A DNA stretch of 64,000 nt from Ferribacterium limneticum (GCF_020510585.1 NZ_CP075190.1:3842001-3906000), one strand, 5' to 3'. Positions 1-9,093 are shown, numbered from the stretch's first letter. Numbers and translations are program-made. The notes: generated by a model from the letters alone, not told the origin.

Positions 1-662
1 ACTGGCAGCGCGTCGCGCTTGACCAGTTGACGGGCCAGCTTGAGCACGCCGTCCCAGTCGCCGACGCCCTGACGGGCGCGCAACTCGAGGCGCAGCGCGG
101 CGATGTGGCGACCCTGCTTGCCTTGCAATTTTTCGAGGGCGGCCAATGCCTCGTCGAAACGACGGGCCTCGTTGGCCATTTCGGCATCGAGCATCAGCGT
201 CGCCGCCTCGGTGCGCGGGTCGTCGGTCTTGGCGTGTTCCAGCCAGTATTGCTGCTTTTCCGGCTCGCGCATGCGCTGGGCGGCGCGGGCGGCGATCAGG
301 GCCGAGAGGCCGGGGGCGGTACCCGCACCGTGCGCTTCTGTTGCCTTCTTCAACGCCTGGCCGAAACGGCCTTCGAAGAGCAGACGGACGGCGTCCTGAA
401 AGACCAGCCCGGCACTTTCGCGCTGGCGCTGGGCGCGGTATTCGCGCACACGCTTCGGCAGGCCGAAGGTCACCGCCAGCGCCCGCGTTCCGGCGTAGAG
501 CACGAAGAACAGGGCGAGCAACGCGATGATGAAGAGATTGAGCGAAACCTCGGCGCGCCACGGCGGAAAAACCAGCAGTACGTAGCCGTCGTTGTAGCGG
601 GCGCCGAGCGCGACGGCGACGGCCAGCCCGCACAGGGCGATAATCCAGAACAGCCCTCTCAC
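1..662 (-). CDS. hemY: HemY (protoheme IX biosynthesis protein), 3' end outside window
   Basis: Reading the minus strand from a GTG at 662 gives an open frame to the window edge (about 220 codons, no stop). It begins with a hydrophobic segment (RGLFWIIALCGLAVAVAL), then a short periplasmic stretch ending in PPWRAEVSLN and a second hydrophobic helix near residues 43-65. An alpha-helical, TPR-like cytoplasmic part follows. This two-helix start is typical of HemY of the hemCDXY operon, a membrane protein linked genetically to late tetrapyrrole synthesis but with no proven reaction. The GTG overlaps the hemX stop in a GTGA arrangement, so the two are translationally coupled. The C-terminal TPR region lies beyond the window. 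Confidence 0.85.
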   Translation of the reverse strand, partial: MRGLFWIIALCGLAVAVALGARYNDGYVLLVFPPWRAEVSLNLFIIALLALFFVLYAGTRALAVTFGLPKRVREYRAQRQRESAGLVFQDAVRLLFEGRFGQALKKATEAHGAGTAPGLSALIAARAAQRMREPEKQQYWLEHAKTDDPRTEAATLMLDAEMANEARRFDEALAALEKLQGKQGRHIAALRLELRARQGVGDWDGVLKLARQLVKRDALP

Positions 663-1708
663 CGCTTTTCCTTGCCCGGACGCAGGCTACGCAAGGCGGC
701 CTGGCTATCGTTCAAAGTCGGCAGCTCGACGTTGATTTCGCTTGTCGTCATCTGGCGCAACGTGGTCTGCGCCGTCTGCACAGCCTTGTCGTTGGCCTCG
801 AAATGGCGGGTCAGCATGTCCTGGGCGACCTTGAGCTCGTTGCGGTAGGTCGATTGATCGCGCGAGAACAGGGCGAGTCGGGCATTGAGCAGGCGCAACT
901 TGAGGTTTTCACGCAGCAGGTAGCCCTGACCGGGCGCCAGCAGCGCCACATCCTCGCGGTCGAAGCGCTGGATGCGAACCAGTCCCTTCATTTCCTGCCA
1001 AACTGCGCCGCCGGTGCGCTGCCACCAGTTTTTCGACTCGGCCGCCATTTCATTTTCGGCCTTTTTTTCCGGTCGACCGTAGGAACCCAGCGGCAGCTTG
1101 TCGACGCCGACCAGCACCTGTTCCAGACGCAGGCTGATGCCCGGCATATCGACGAAAGGCAGAGCGTTGAGGCGGGCCAGATCCTTGGCCAGCGCCTTGC
1201 GCAGCGGCAGGTGAGCCGGACGGTCGAGGCGGGCCAGCTGGGCATCGGCCGTCTGCAGCGCAAGCACGGCGACCGGCACGTTACCGGCCAGTTGCAGTTG
1301 TTGCCCGGCGAGCACGATGGCCTGTTCGACTTCAATCAGGGCAAGTTCTTCGCGGCTGCGCGCAATGTCCTGATACAGGGCCTGCAGGGTCGTGGACTGG
1401 GCCTGAAATTCGGCGATCTTGCCATCGACGGCGCCGAGGCGGGCCTGCAACGCATCGATCTGTTCGCGCGACAGTTTCTGGGCGCCACGGTCTTCCTTGT
1501 TGCCGGTGTCGAACTCGGCCAGTTTCTGGCTAACCTGCTGCTGGACATCGACCAGCCGCTGGCGGGTTTCGAACCATTGCCAGCCAGCCAGCGCCAGCGC
1601 GGCTATCGCCACAAACAGCCACGGGCTGGTCCGCTTGGCGCGCGGCGCCGGGAGGTAAGTCATCGTTGATGGGGAGGGATTTTCGTTTTCGGGCATCATG
1701 CCGGCCAA
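659..1708 (-). CDS. hemX: HemX-like membrane protein of the hemCD operon
   Basis: The product has 349 residues: a short cytoplasmic N-terminus, one membrane helix (PWLFVAIAALALAGW, about residues 29-43), then a long helical, probably coiled-coil periplasmic region. This matches HemX, often annotated as uroporphyrin-III C-methyltransferase although it lacks the SAM-binding fold and its role is unproven. The start overlaps the hemD end by 13 nt; two other in-frame ATGs (residues 4 and 5) would shorten the overlap. A copy of the dispersed repeat (1047-1083) lies inside the gene and is translated as YGRPEKKAENEM, probably a tolerated insertion in a surface linker. Confidence 0.85.
   Translation of the reverse strand: MAGMMPENENPSPSTMTYLPAPRAKRTSPWLFVAIAALALAGWQWFETRQRLVDVQQQVSQKLAEFDTGNKEDRGAQKLSREQIDALQARLGAVDGKIAEFQAQSTTLQALYQDIARSREELALIEVEQAIVLAGQQLQLAGNVPVAVLALQTADAQLARLDRPAHLPLRKALAKDLARLNALPFVDMPGISLRLEQVLVGVDKLPLGSYGRPEKKAENEMAAESKNWWQRTGGAVWQEMKGLVRIQRFDREDVALLAPGQGYLLRENLKLRLLNARLALFSRDQSTYRNELKVAQDMLTRHFEANDKAVQTAQTTLRQMTTSEINVELPTLNDSQAALRSLRPGKEKR
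1047..1083 (-). repeat. Dispersed repeat, copy 1 (inside hemX)
   Basis: On the minus strand: ACGGTCGACCGGAAAAA then AAGGCCGAAAATGAAAT, a near-consensus copy. It is sense to hemX and translated as YGRPEKKAENEM. Confidence 0.86.
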
Positions 1709-2478
1709 TTATAAGCAACTAAGCCGGCGAGAATGCCGGCGTCGGCTGCTTCGGTGAGGAGAATGTTGCTTAAACCCAAAGCCCGGGCGTTTTCCGCGAT
1801 GCGGGCGTGGGGGACGAAGAGCGGCGTCTTTTGCAGGAAGGCGCGGCCATCGGCGTCGAGCAGGTCGACCAGATAGCGCAGGCCTTCGCTGCTCGATACG
1901 GTCAGCGCATCGAGGCGGCCGGCCCGCCATGCTGCCATGAGCGGTGCCACGCCGATGGATGGCCCGGAACGGCGGTAGCAGGTGATGCAATCGACCGTCG
2001 CACCGCGTTCGCGCAGCGTGTCTGCGAGCAGTTCACGACCGCCGTCGCCGCGGAAGATGGCGATGCGCTTGCCCTTGACGCGCTCGGCAGCGAGCTCAGG
2101 CAATTCGAGCAGGGCTTCGGAATCGAAACGCTCGGTCGGCGCGATGCAGCCACGAATGCCACGCTCGGCCAGCAGCTTCACGGTGCCCTGGCCAACCGCT
2201 GCGGGGATCAGGGATTCTGGCCAGGCTTGCTGCTCTAGTAAAACTGGCAAAGCATGGTCGGCCGCATTCGGGCTGATGAACACAACGAGGGCATAGTCGG
2301 CCAATCGGGCAGCGGCTTCGGCCAGCGGCTGCGGATCGGTGGCCAGCGAAATTTCAAGTAGCGGAAAAATCAGCGGCGTGCCGCCAGCGGCAACGATCGC
2401 CTCGGCCAGCGGCGCTGCCTGCGCCTGCGGCCGGGTGACGACGATGGTTCGGCCGGCGAGCGGGCCGCAGACGATCAT
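1696..2478 (-). CDS. hemD: Uroporphyrinogen-III synthase
   Basis: The 260-residue product starts with [16 protein letters not shown], the conserved opening of uroporphyrinogen-III synthases. It has the two-lobed layout of the family, with an [14 protein letters not shown] segment near the middle and a TVSSSEGL segment in the second half. The enzyme closes and rearranges hydroxymethylbilane to uroporphyrinogen III, the branch point to haem and sirohaem. The start codon overlaps the hemC stop in an ATGA arrangement, so translation is coupled. Length is normal for the family. Confidence 0.93.
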   Translation of the reverse strand: MIVCGPLAGRTIVVTRPQAQAAPLAEAIVAAGGTPLIFPLLEISLATDPQPLAEAAARLADYALVVFISPNAADHALPVLLEQQAWPESLIPAAVGQGTVKLLAERGIRGCIAPTERFDSEALLELPELAAERVKGKRIAIFRGDGGRELLADTLRERGATVDCITCYRRSGPSIGVAPLMAAWRAGRLDALTVSSSEGLRYLVDLLDADGRAFLQKTPLFVPHARIAENARALGLSNILLTEAADAGILAGLVAYNWPA

Positions 2479-3410
2479 TTGCAGTGCGCTAGTTTCTCGA
2501 GGATCGCGTCGGCGCCCTTGGCGCGCAGTTCGGCCGCCAGTTGCAGGCCGAGCGCTTCGTCGTCAGCCGGATTGCCGCGCAGTTCGGCGCTGACCACTTC
2601 CTTGCCATCAGCCGTCGCAACGAAACCGCGCAGCCAGAGTTGGCCGTTTTCAATGATAGCGTAGCCACCGAGCGGCACCTGACAGCTACCGCCGAGGGCG
2701 CGCGAGAAGGCGCGTTCGGCCTTGACGCAGTGGGCCGTTTCCGGATCGTTGAGAGGGGCGACAACGTCAGCCATGTCAGCCGCGCCATCGATCAGTTCAA
2801 TGCCCAAGGCGCCCTGGCCGGGGGCCGGCAGCGACTGTTCGGCGGTCAACACCGATTTGATGCGATTTTCCATGCCGAGGCGGATCAGGCCGGCGGCAGC
2901 CAGGATGATCGCGTCGTATTCGCCGGCATCGAGTTTCTTGAGGCGGGTGTCGAGGTTGCCGCGCAGACTCTTGATGATGAGCTGCGGATATTTGGCGCGC
3001 AGGATGGATTCGCGGCGCAGGCTCGAGGTGCCGACAATGGCGCCGGCCGGCAGATCATCCAGCTCGAGGTACTTGTTCGAAACGAAGGCGTCGCGAGGAT
3101 TTTCGCGGGCCGAGATGGCGGCCAGCACGAAACCTTCCGGCATCACCATCGGCACGTCCTTCATCGAATGGACGGCGAGGTGGGCCTTGCCTTCCTGCAT
3201 GGCAACTTCGAGTTCCTTGATGAACAGCCCCTTGCCGCCGATTTCGGCGAGCGGCCGGTCGAGAATCTGATCACCCTTGGTGGTCATGCCGAGAATGACA
3301 ACTTCGCTCCCCGGATTTAAACTCGATAAGCGATCTCTAACGTGCACCGCCTGCCACATGGCCAGACGGGATTCGCGGGAGGCAATGACAATCTTCGAAG
3401 GACGGGACAT
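2475..3410 (-). CDS. hemC: Hydroxymethylbilane synthase (porphobilinogen deaminase)
   Basis: The chosen start ([20 protein letters not shown]) gives 311 residues and matches the usual N-terminus of HemC; longer in-frame starts upstream would add an unrelated 49-residue tail. Family motifs are [29 protein letters not shown], the [12 protein letters not shown] segment and the cofactor-attachment loop [11 protein letters not shown], whose cysteine carries the dipyrromethane cofactor. It polymerises four porphobilinogens into hydroxymethylbilane. It is the first gene of hemCDXY. Its ATG shares the palindrome CATG (3408-3411) with the ATG of the divergent thioredoxin-like gene, so each promoter must lie inside the other gene. 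Confidence 0.96.
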   Translation of the reverse strand: MSRPSKIVIASRESRLAMWQAVHVRDRLSSLNPGSEVVILGMTTKGDQILDRPLAEIGGKGLFIKELEVAMQEGKAHLAVHSMKDVPMVMPEGFVLAAISARENPRDAFVSNKYLELDDLPAGAIVGTSSLRRESILRAKYPQLIIKSLRGNLDTRLKKLDAGEYDAIILAAAGLIRLGMENRIKSVLTAEQSLPAPGQGALGIELIDGAADMADVVAPLNDPETAHCVKAERAFSRALGGSCQVPLGGYAIIENGQLWLRGFVATADGKEVVSAELRGNPADDEALGLQLAAELRAKGADAILEKLAHCK

Positions 3411-3891
3411 GAGCAGGCAATGGGCAGGGCTTTTGGGAGGGCTGATTCTAGCATGGCTGGCCGCACCATCCTTGGGCGCGACCGACCTGCCGGCCGCCAT
3501 CGACCTGCGTGCCGAGTCAGCACAGGCAGCCAAGGCTGGCGGCCCGCTGATCGTCATCTACAGCCGCCAGGGCTGCAAATACTGTGAGGCGGTCAAACGC
3601 GACTACCTCAAGCCGCTCGCCGCCAATCCGCGCTACCGTGATCGCGTGCTCATCCGGCAGATCAATCAGGACGGCGAAACGCAGGCGCTGACCGACTTCA
3701 AGGGCGGCACCACGACACACGCCCGCGTCGCCAGCGCCGAGAAAGTCAAGCTTGTACCGGTCGTCGCCTTTTATGGCCCGGATGGCCGCCAGTTGGCCAA
3801 CCCCATCGTCGGCGCCCGGCTGCCCGATTTTTACCAGAGCTATCTCGAAGATGCAGTCGAGCTATCGGCGCGCGCCCTGAAAAAGCCATGA
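3409..3891 (+). CDS. Secreted thioredoxin-like protein
   Basis: From the ATG at 3409 the product has 160 residues with a clear signal peptide ([20 protein letters not shown]). A thioredoxin-fold domain follows with a redox-type CxxC in RQGCKYCE (Cys56, Cys59) and a likely cis-proline region at [15 protein letters not shown]. It looks like a periplasmic DsbE/SoxW-like or generic thiol-disulfide protein; the substrate is unknown. In-frame starts further upstream exist but would spoil the signal peptide. The stop overlaps the next gene in an ATGA arrangement, so it is probably cotranscribed with the methyltransferase. Confidence 0.75.
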   Translation: MSRQWAGLLGGLILAWLAAPSLGATDLPAAIDLRAESAQAAKAGGPLIVIYSRQGCKYCEAVKRDYLKPLAANPRYRDRVLIRQINQDGETQALTDFKGGTTTHARVASAEKVKLVPVVAFYGPDGRQLANPIVGARLPDFYQSYLEDAVELSARALKKP

Positions 3892-4529
3892 GCGAAGCCA
3901 TCAAGCCCCCGGAGCAGCGTCCGGAACACCCGGATTTCTGGTGCAAGCGCTTCGGCGAAGGCGTCACGCCGTGGGACGCCGGCAAGGTGCCCGCGGCCTT
4001 TGCCGACTTCATCGCCCGCCAGCCGGGGCCGCTCGATACCCTGATCCCGGGCTGCGGCAGCGCCTGGGAAGCTGCCCATCTGGCCGAACTCGGCTGGCCG
4101 GTCACCGCGCTGGACTTCTCGCCAGTCGCCATCGAGACGGCGCGAAACATGCTGGGCAATGCGCCAGTTGATTTGGTCTGCGCCGACTTTTTCACCTTCG
4201 CCCCGGCCCGGCCGGTCGAACTGATCTACGAACGTGCCTTCCTCTGCGCCCTGCCGCGCAAGCTATGGGCCGACTGGGGCCGGCGCGTTGCCGAACTGCT
4301 GCCGGCGGGCGGCCGGCTGGCCGGCTTTTTCTTCCTCTGCGACCAGCCGAAAGGCCCGCCTTTCGGCATTCTGCCTGAGCAACTCGATGAACTTCTGGGC
4401 GCCTATTTCGATCGTATCGAAGATGCGCCGGTCAGCGATTCGATCATGGTTTTCGCCGGCCGCGAACGCTGGCAGGTCTGGCAGCGGCGCCAATTTCTCA
4501 CGCCGTGTTTCCGGCCCCGAGCTCGCTAA
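3888..4529 (+). CDS. SAM-dependent methyltransferase, thiopurine methyltransferase family
   Basis: The 213-residue product has the TPMT-family layout: FWCKRFGEGVTPWDAGKVP near the N-terminus, a SAM-binding loop LIPGCGSAWEAAHL (about residues 51-64), an acidic strand VTALDFSP, and a motif II-like VELIYERAFLCALP. Bacterial members methylate small thiols, selenium or tellurium species, or have unknown substrates. The gene overlaps the upstream thioredoxin-like gene (ATGA), so the pair may act on related thiol chemistry, which is inference. The C-terminus QRRQFL is typical of the family. Confidence 0.78.
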   Translation: MSEAIKPPEQRPEHPDFWCKRFGEGVTPWDAGKVPAAFADFIARQPGPLDTLIPGCGSAWEAAHLAELGWPVTALDFSPVAIETARNMLGNAPVDLVCADFFTFAPARPVELIYERAFLCALPRKLWADWGRRVAELLPAGGRLAGFFFLCDQPKGPPFGILPEQLDELLGAYFDRIEDAPVSDSIMVFAGRERWQVWQRRQFLTPCFRPRAR

Positions 4530-4613
4530 CTTACAATTTGTTTCAGGTCGCCACGTCATCCCGGCGATGATTCACCGCGTTATACAGCCACACCCCAACG
4601 AGGAACACACACC

Positions 4614-5093
4614 ATGAAACGTATCCTGATGGCGATGGCCATGACCATCGCCGCCGCCACCCTCAGCGCCCCCGCCTCCGCCCAGGTTTCAATCAATATC
4701 GGCCAGCCGGGCTTCTACGGCCGCCTCGACATCGGCGGTTTCCCGCCCCCGCCCCTGCTCTTTCCCGAGCCGATGATGATCCATCGCGTGCCGGTCGGCC
4801 GCCCGCCGCTCTATCTGCGCGTACCCCCGGGCCACGCCCGGGACTGGCGCCGGCATTGCCGTCACTATGGCGCCTGCGGTGAGCGCGTCTATTTCGTGCA
4901 GGACAACTGGTACCGGCACGAATACGCCCCACGCTACCAGGAACGCCATATCCACCGTGACCACGGCCGTGACGGCTACCGCGATGACTATCGCCGCCAT
5001 GAGCGACGCGACCACCGGGACGATCATCGCGGCGATGACCGCGGACGTGGCCGCGGCGACGACCATGGTCGCGGGCACGGCCGCGATCACTAG
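4614..5093 (+). CDS. Secreted protein with a highly charged His/Arg/Asp-rich tail
   Basis: I do not recognise a named family. The 159-residue product follows a good ribosome site (GAGGAA, 9 nt before the ATG) and has a signal peptide ending ASAQ near residue 24. A short folded part rich in Pro, Gly and Tyr follows (FPPPPLLFPEP, a CRHYGACG pair, VYFVQDNWY). From about residue 105 the last 55 residues are almost only H, R, D, G and Y in repeated DHRxD/GRG-type units. Such tails can bind metals or polyanions. The low-complexity tail gives an apparently open frame on the opposite strand, which I regard as a shadow. Confidence 0.7.
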   Translation: MKRILMAMAMTIAAATLSAPASAQVSINIGQPGFYGRLDIGGFPPPPLLFPEPMMIHRVPVGRPPLYLRVPPGHARDWRRHCRHYGACGERVYFVQDNWYRHEYAPRYQERHIHRDHGRDGYRDDYRRHERRDHRDDHRGDDRGRGRGDDHGRGHGRDH

Positions 5094-5207
5094 CCGGATC
5101 TGATGGCGCATGGCCGGCCGACAGGCCATGCAGCCCGCTCAGGCGGGCCGCCAGCCCCCGGCTGGTTTGGCGTATCATCGAAGGCCCCCCAGCCGTCCGC
5201 CAAAAAA

Positions 5208-7805
5208 ATGAAAACCACTACGCCCCAGACCGTTTACCTCAAGGACTACACCGCTCCTGCCTACCTGATCGACACCGTCGATCTTGATTTCAACATCGAA
5301 ACCGGCGGCACCACCGTCAGCGCCACGCTGGCCATGCGCCGCAACCCCGCCGTCCCGGCCCAGCCGCTGGTACTCGATGGTGACGAGCTGAAAACACTGA
5401 ATGTCACGGTCAACCGGAAAAAAGTGCCATTTTCGGAAACCGCCAGCACGCTGACCATCGCCGATCTGCCCGACGTGTTCACGCTGGAAACCGTCGTCCG
5501 CATCGATCCTGACAAGAACACCCGGCTCTCCGGCCTGTACCGTTCGGCCGATGGCTATTTCACCCAGTGCGAAGCGCAGGGCTTCCGCCGCATCACCTGG
5601 TTCCTCGACCGGCCGGACGTCATGTCCACCTACACGGCGACACTGCACGCTGACAAGGCGACCTACCCGGTCCTGCTCGCCAACGGCAACCCGGTTGCTG
5701 CCGGCGATGAAGCCGATGGCCGCCACTGGGCCAAATGGGCCGACCCGTTCAAGAAGCCGGCCTATCTGTTTGCCCTGGTCGCCGGCAAGCTCGACGTCCT
5801 CAAAGATACTTTCCAGACCGCCTCCGGCCGCAGCGTCCAGCTCGCCATCTACGTCGAGCCGGGCAAGCTCGACCAGTGCCCGCACGCCATGGCCGCGCTG
5901 CAGAAATCCATGAAGTGGGACGAAGAGCGCTTCGGCCTCGAATGCGACCTCGACCACTACATGATCGTCGCCGTCGGCGACTTCAACATGGGCGCCATGG
6001 AGAACAAGGGCCTCAACATCTTCAACACTAAATACGTGCTGGCGCGCAGCGATGTCGCCACCGACGTCGATTTCGAGAACATTGACCGCGTCGTCGCCCA
6101 CGAATACTTCCACAACTGGACCGGCAACCGCGTCACCTGCCGCGACTGGTTCCAGCTTTCGCTCAAGGAAGGCTTGACGGTTTTCCGCGATCAGGAATTC
6201 GGCGCCGACCTGCACAACCGCCAGACCGCCCGCATTCGCGAAGTACGCGGCCTGCGTGCCGCCCAGTTCCCGGAAGATGCCGGCCCGATGGCACACCCGA
6301 TCCGCCCGTCCAGCTTCGTCGAAATCAACAATTTCTACACCTCGACGGTCTATGAAAAGGGCGCCGAAGTCATCCGCATGATCCAGACCCTGATCGGCCG
6401 CGACGGCTTCCGTGCCGGCATGGACGAATACTTCCGCCGCCACGACGGACAGGCCGTGACCTGCGAGGATTTCGTCGCCGCCATGGCCGCCGCTAGCGGT
6501 TTCGACTTCACGCAATTCATGCGCTGGTACAACCAGCCCGGCACGCCGCATGTCACGGTCGACGGCTTTTTTGACGGCGAAAGCAAAACCTATACGCTGA
6601 CCTGCACGCAGACCAACCCGCGCGCCAGCGATGAGGCGCCGACACTGATTCCGATCCGCGTCGCCCTGTTTGCCGACAACGGCGATCTGCTGCCCGGCAC
6701 CGAACGCACCCTGCACCTGACCGCCACGACGCAATCCTTCGTCTTCAACGACATCGCCGCCGAACCTGTGCCCTCACTGCTGCGCGACTTCTCGGCCCCG
6801 GTCGTCCTCGATTTCGACTACACGCCGGAACAACTGACCCTGTTGCTGGCCCATGAAAGCGACCCGTTCAATGCCTGGGAAGCCGGCCAGCGCCTGGCCT
6901 CGACGCTGATCCTCGACGCCACCGCCGCCATCGCGGCCGGCCAGGCGCCCGTCTGGCCAGCCAGCTTCGTCGACGCCGCCCGCCGCCTGCTGCAAACGCA
7001 AGCCGAGCGAGGCGCCGCCTTCGTTGCCGAAGCCCTGACCCTGCCCGGCGAATCAACGCTGGCCGAAGCCATGGCCATCGTCGATCCCGATGCCCTGCAC
7101 GCCGCCCGCAACGCCCTGCGCAAGCATCTGGCCGAGCAACTGGAAGGCGAGTTTTCTGACCTGTACGCCGCCCTCGCCCCCACTGCCGCCTACGCGCCGA
7201 GCAGCGAGCAGGCCGGCCGCCGCGCCCTGCGCAATCTGTGCCTGGGCTACATCGCCGAACTCGACACGGCGGCAACCCGCCGTCTGGCCATGCAGCATTT
7301 CCATCAGGCCGACAACATGACCGACCAGTTTGCCGCCCTGTCGGTGCTGGTCAACATCATCGACGACTGCCCGGAACGGCTGGCAGCTCTCGACGCGTTC
7401 TACGGACGCTGGCAGCACGAAGCGCTGGTCGTCGACAAATGGCTGCAAGCGCAATCGACCAGCCGCAGGCCGGACACCCTGCGCACCGTCACCACCCTGA
7501 CTGCCCACCCGGCCTTCGACATCGGCAACCCGAACAAGGTCTACGCGCTCATCCGCGCCTTCGGCGCCAATCTAGTGCGCTTCAATGCCGCCGACGGCAG
7601 CGGTTACGCCTTCATCGCCGACCGCATCCTCGACCTGCACGACAAGAATCCGCAAGTCGCTTCGCGGCTGGCCCGCTGCTTCGACCGCTGGAAAAAGTTT
7701 GACACCGCCCGGCAAGCCTACGCCCGTCAGGCACTGGAACGCGTGCGCGACCACGCCGGTCTGTCGCGCGACGTGCTGGAAGTGGTCACCCGCGCTCTGG
7801 GCTGA
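5208..7805 (+). CDS. pepN: Aminopeptidase N (M1 zinc metallopeptidase)
   Basis: The product has 865 residues, normal for gammaproteobacterial-type PepN. The exopeptidase motif GAMENKG starts near residue 262 and the zinc motif HEYFH at residue 298, with the third ligand in KEGLTVFRDQEF. It removes N-terminal residues from peptides in the cytoplasm. The ATG at 5208 is chosen because MKTTTPQTVYLKDYTAP matches the family; a longer frame from 5103 adds an unrelated Gly/Pro-rich segment. Residues 67-72 (TVNRKK) are encoded by a dispersed-repeat copy (5405-5440), here in the N-terminal beta domain. A stem-loop without a U-run follows the stop (7813-7837). Confidence 0.95.
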   Translation: MKTTTPQTVYLKDYTAPAYLIDTVDLDFNIETGGTTVSATLAMRRNPAVPAQPLVLDGDELKTLNVTVNRKKVPFSETASTLTIADLPDVFTLETVVRIDPDKNTRLSGLYRSADGYFTQCEAQGFRRITWFLDRPDVMSTYTATLHADKATYPVLLANGNPVAAGDEADGRHWAKWADPFKKPAYLFALVAGKLDVLKDTFQTASGRSVQLAIYVEPGKLDQCPHAMAALQKSMKWDEERFGLECDLDHYMIVAVGDFNMGAMENKGLNIFNTKYVLARSDVATDVDFENIDRVVAHEYFHNWTGNRVTCRDWFQLSLKEGLTVFRDQEFGADLHNRQTARIREVRGLRAAQFPEDAGPMAHPIRPSSFVEINNFYTSTVYEKGAEVIRMIQTLIGRDGFRAGMDEYFRRHDGQAVTCEDFVAAMAAASGFDFTQFMRWYNQPGTPHVTVDGFFDGESKTYTLTCTQTNPRASDEAPTLIPIRVALFADNGDLLPGTERTLHLTATTQSFVFNDIAAEPVPSLLRDFSAPVVLDFDYTPEQLTLLLAHESDPFNAWEAGQRLASTLILDATAAIAAGQAPVWPASFVDAARRLLQTQAERGAAFVAEALTLPGESTLAEAMAIVDPDALHAARNALRKHLAEQLEGEFSDLYAALAPTAAYAPSSEQAGRRALRNLCLGYIAELDTAATRRLAMQHFHQADNMTDQFAALSVLVNIIDDCPERLAALDAFYGRWQHEALVVDKWLQAQSTSRRPDTLRTVTTLTAHPAFDIGNPNKVYALIRAFGANLVRFNAADGSGYAFIADRILDLHDKNPQVASRLARCFDRWKKFDTARQAYARQALERVRDHAGLSRDVLEVVTRALG
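5405..5440 (+). repeat. Dispersed repeat, copy 2 (inside pepN)
   Basis: ACGGTCAACCGGAAAAA starts at 5406, followed by AGTGCCATTTTCGGAAA. It is sense to pepN and translated as TVNRKKVPFSE, near the N-terminus. Confidence 0.82.
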
Positions 7806-7812
7806 AACGAGA

Positions 7813-7837
7813 GGCCGGGATGAAATATTTCCCGGCC
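7813..7837 (+). other. Stem-loop downstream of pepN
   Basis: An 8-bp inverted repeat (GGCCGGGA / TCCCGGCC) with an AT-rich loop lies 8 nt after the pepN stop. There is no T-run, so it is either a weak terminator or an mRNA-stabilising 3' hairpin. Confidence 0.4.
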
Positions 7838-7976
7838 GCACGCAAATAGCCGAGAACAAATGCATAAGGCGCTCTAGAATATCGGGCAACCAAGCAGCCA
7901 GAGATGGTGGGCGGCCGCCTGATTGCCCGCAAACGATACTCGGCGCCAGGCATTGCATTGATCCGGGGGGGCAGTC

Positions 7977-8552
7977 GTGGGAATTCTCGAACAAATCCGC
8001 TCGCTATTCCGGCGTGAGCCGCCAAGCATTGCGCCAGCACCAACACCTGCGCCGACCATCGCTACCAGCGCACCGCAGATCAACGAACGCCGAGGCAAGG
8101 AACGGATCAATGCCCGCGAAGGCACGCGCGTCCTGATCATCGACGACTCGAAGACCATCGTCACCGTACTAAAGAAGTTTCTCCGTTCAGCCGGTTATGA
8201 AACGCTCGAAGCGCTCGACGCAGAGAGCGGGCTGGCACAACTGCACTCGCACCCGCCTGAACTGATTTTTCTCGACATCGTGTTACCCGGCATCAACGGG
8301 TTCGCTGCGCTGCGCGCGATCCGCCGCGACCCGGCAACCCGCGACATACCGGTCATCATGATGAGCGGCAACGAACAGGCGATGGAACAGTTTTTCGGCA
8401 CCCGGATCGGGGCCGACGACTTCATGAAAAAACCTTTCTCGCGCTACGAAGTGTTTTTCCGGATCGAGCGCCTGCTCGATGATGACCTGATTCCGCGACG
8501 CGCCAAGCCGCGCATTGCCGAGTCGGTCACTCCGACACCGTCCTTGACCTGA
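7977..8552 (+). CDS. Single-domain (CheY-like) response regulator with N-terminal linker
   Basis: The 191-residue product starts at a GTG preceded by a G-rich stretch (GGGGGGG) that can serve as ribosome site. The first 48 residues are a short helix and a Pro/Ala linker (APAPTPAPT). They are followed by one receiver domain: acidic pair IIDDS (Asp56/57), phosphoacceptor Asp100 in LIFLDIVLPG, MMSG, and KKPF. There is no output domain, so it acts by protein contact. No kinase is adjacent; the nearest, algZ, has its own regulator. Similar short receivers occur in twitching-motility and surface-sensing pathways, but the partner cannot be told here. Confidence 0.82.
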   Translation: MGILEQIRSLFRREPPSIAPAPTPAPTIATSAPQINERRGKERINAREGTRVLIIDDSKTIVTVLKKFLRSAGYETLEALDAESGLAQLHSHPPELIFLDIVLPGINGFAALRAIRRDPATRDIPVIMMSGNEQAMEQFFGTRIGADDFMKKPFSRYEVFFRIERLLDDDLIPRRAKPRIAESVTPTPSLT

Positions 8553-8567
8553 GCCAGCGCTCAGGTC
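8546..8567. other. Inverted repeat between convergent genes
   Basis: The 9-bp arms GACCTGAGC / GCTCAGGTC overlap the stop of the response regulator and lie just before the stop of the minus-strand glutaredoxin gene. It may separate the convergent transcripts; there is no T-run. Confidence 0.4.
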
Positions 8568-8574
8568 CGGAAGG

Positions 8575-9093
8575 TCAGCTGCGCAGCCACGGCCCCAGCA
8601 ACTGGCGTAGCGACTGCTCGTTCCAGCCCTTGACGACCTCGTCGCCGACGACGATCAGCGGCACGCCGTTGCCGCCCAGCTTCTTGTGTTGCTGGAGCGC
8701 CATCGAACTTTGTTCGATGTCTTCCTCCGTATAGCGAATGCCGTTGGCAGCAAAGAACTCTCGCGTCATCTTGCAGTAGCCGCACCAGCTGGTGGCATAG
8801 AGCACGACAGCAGGCTGCTCACCGGAAGCCGCTGCCAGCGCCGCCGGGGCGCCACGTTGTTCCAGCAAAGGGCGGCCAAACCAGAAGGCGGCACCGAGAA
8901 CAATCAGGATCAACAGCCACTTGCCGATACCGCCGCTGCGCGTTTCCACATTTGGACCGTAGTGAACCAGGTTTTCCGGCGGCAGCGGTGCACTCGCCTT
9001 GATGTAGGCTTTTTCGCAGGACGGGCATTGCCAGTCCGGGGCGCTATCGGTGGCCTGGCGGGCGTAGTTGCAATGGGGGCAGATTTGGCTCAT
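8575..9093 (-). CDS. Membrane-anchored glutaredoxin with N-terminal zinc ribbon
   Basis: From the ATG at 9093 the product has 172 residues in three parts. First is a zinc-ribbon-like module with ICPHC and WQCPSC (Cys5, 8, 23, 26). Second is one membrane helix (about 58-74, WLLILIVLGAAFWFG). Third is a glutaredoxin domain with LYATSWCGYC (Cys104, Cys107), the GVPLIVV cis-proline loop and a C-terminal helix. The open frame continues upstream through the antisense of algR, but the zinc ribbon marks the true start. It may reduce a membrane or periplasmic-face disulfide or sense metal; the function is unknown. It is convergent with the response regulator and just downstream of algR. Confidence 0.82.
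   Translation of the reverse strand: MSQICPHCNYARQATDSAPDWQCPSCEKAYIKASAPLPPENLVHYGPNVETRSGGIGKWLLILIVLGAAFWFGRPLLEQRGAPAALAAASGEQPAVVLYATSWCGYCKMTREFFAANGIRYTEEDIEQSSMALQQHKKLGGNGVPLIVVGDEVVKGWNEQSLRQLLGPWLRS

Noticed and set aside
803..1669. 288-codon open frame on the plus strand through hemX
   Set aside because: It is the antisense shadow of hemX in a GC-rich gene; no start context and no recognisable protein pattern.
6555..6577. Further repeat-like match in pepN (CACGGTCGACGGCTTTTTTG)
   Set aside because: Only ACGGTCGAC is shared; the second half of the dyad and the A-tract are missing.
5175..6734. 519-codon antisense open frame through pepN
   Set aside because: Shadow of pepN, whose own motifs (GAMENKG, HEYFH) are intact on the plus strand.
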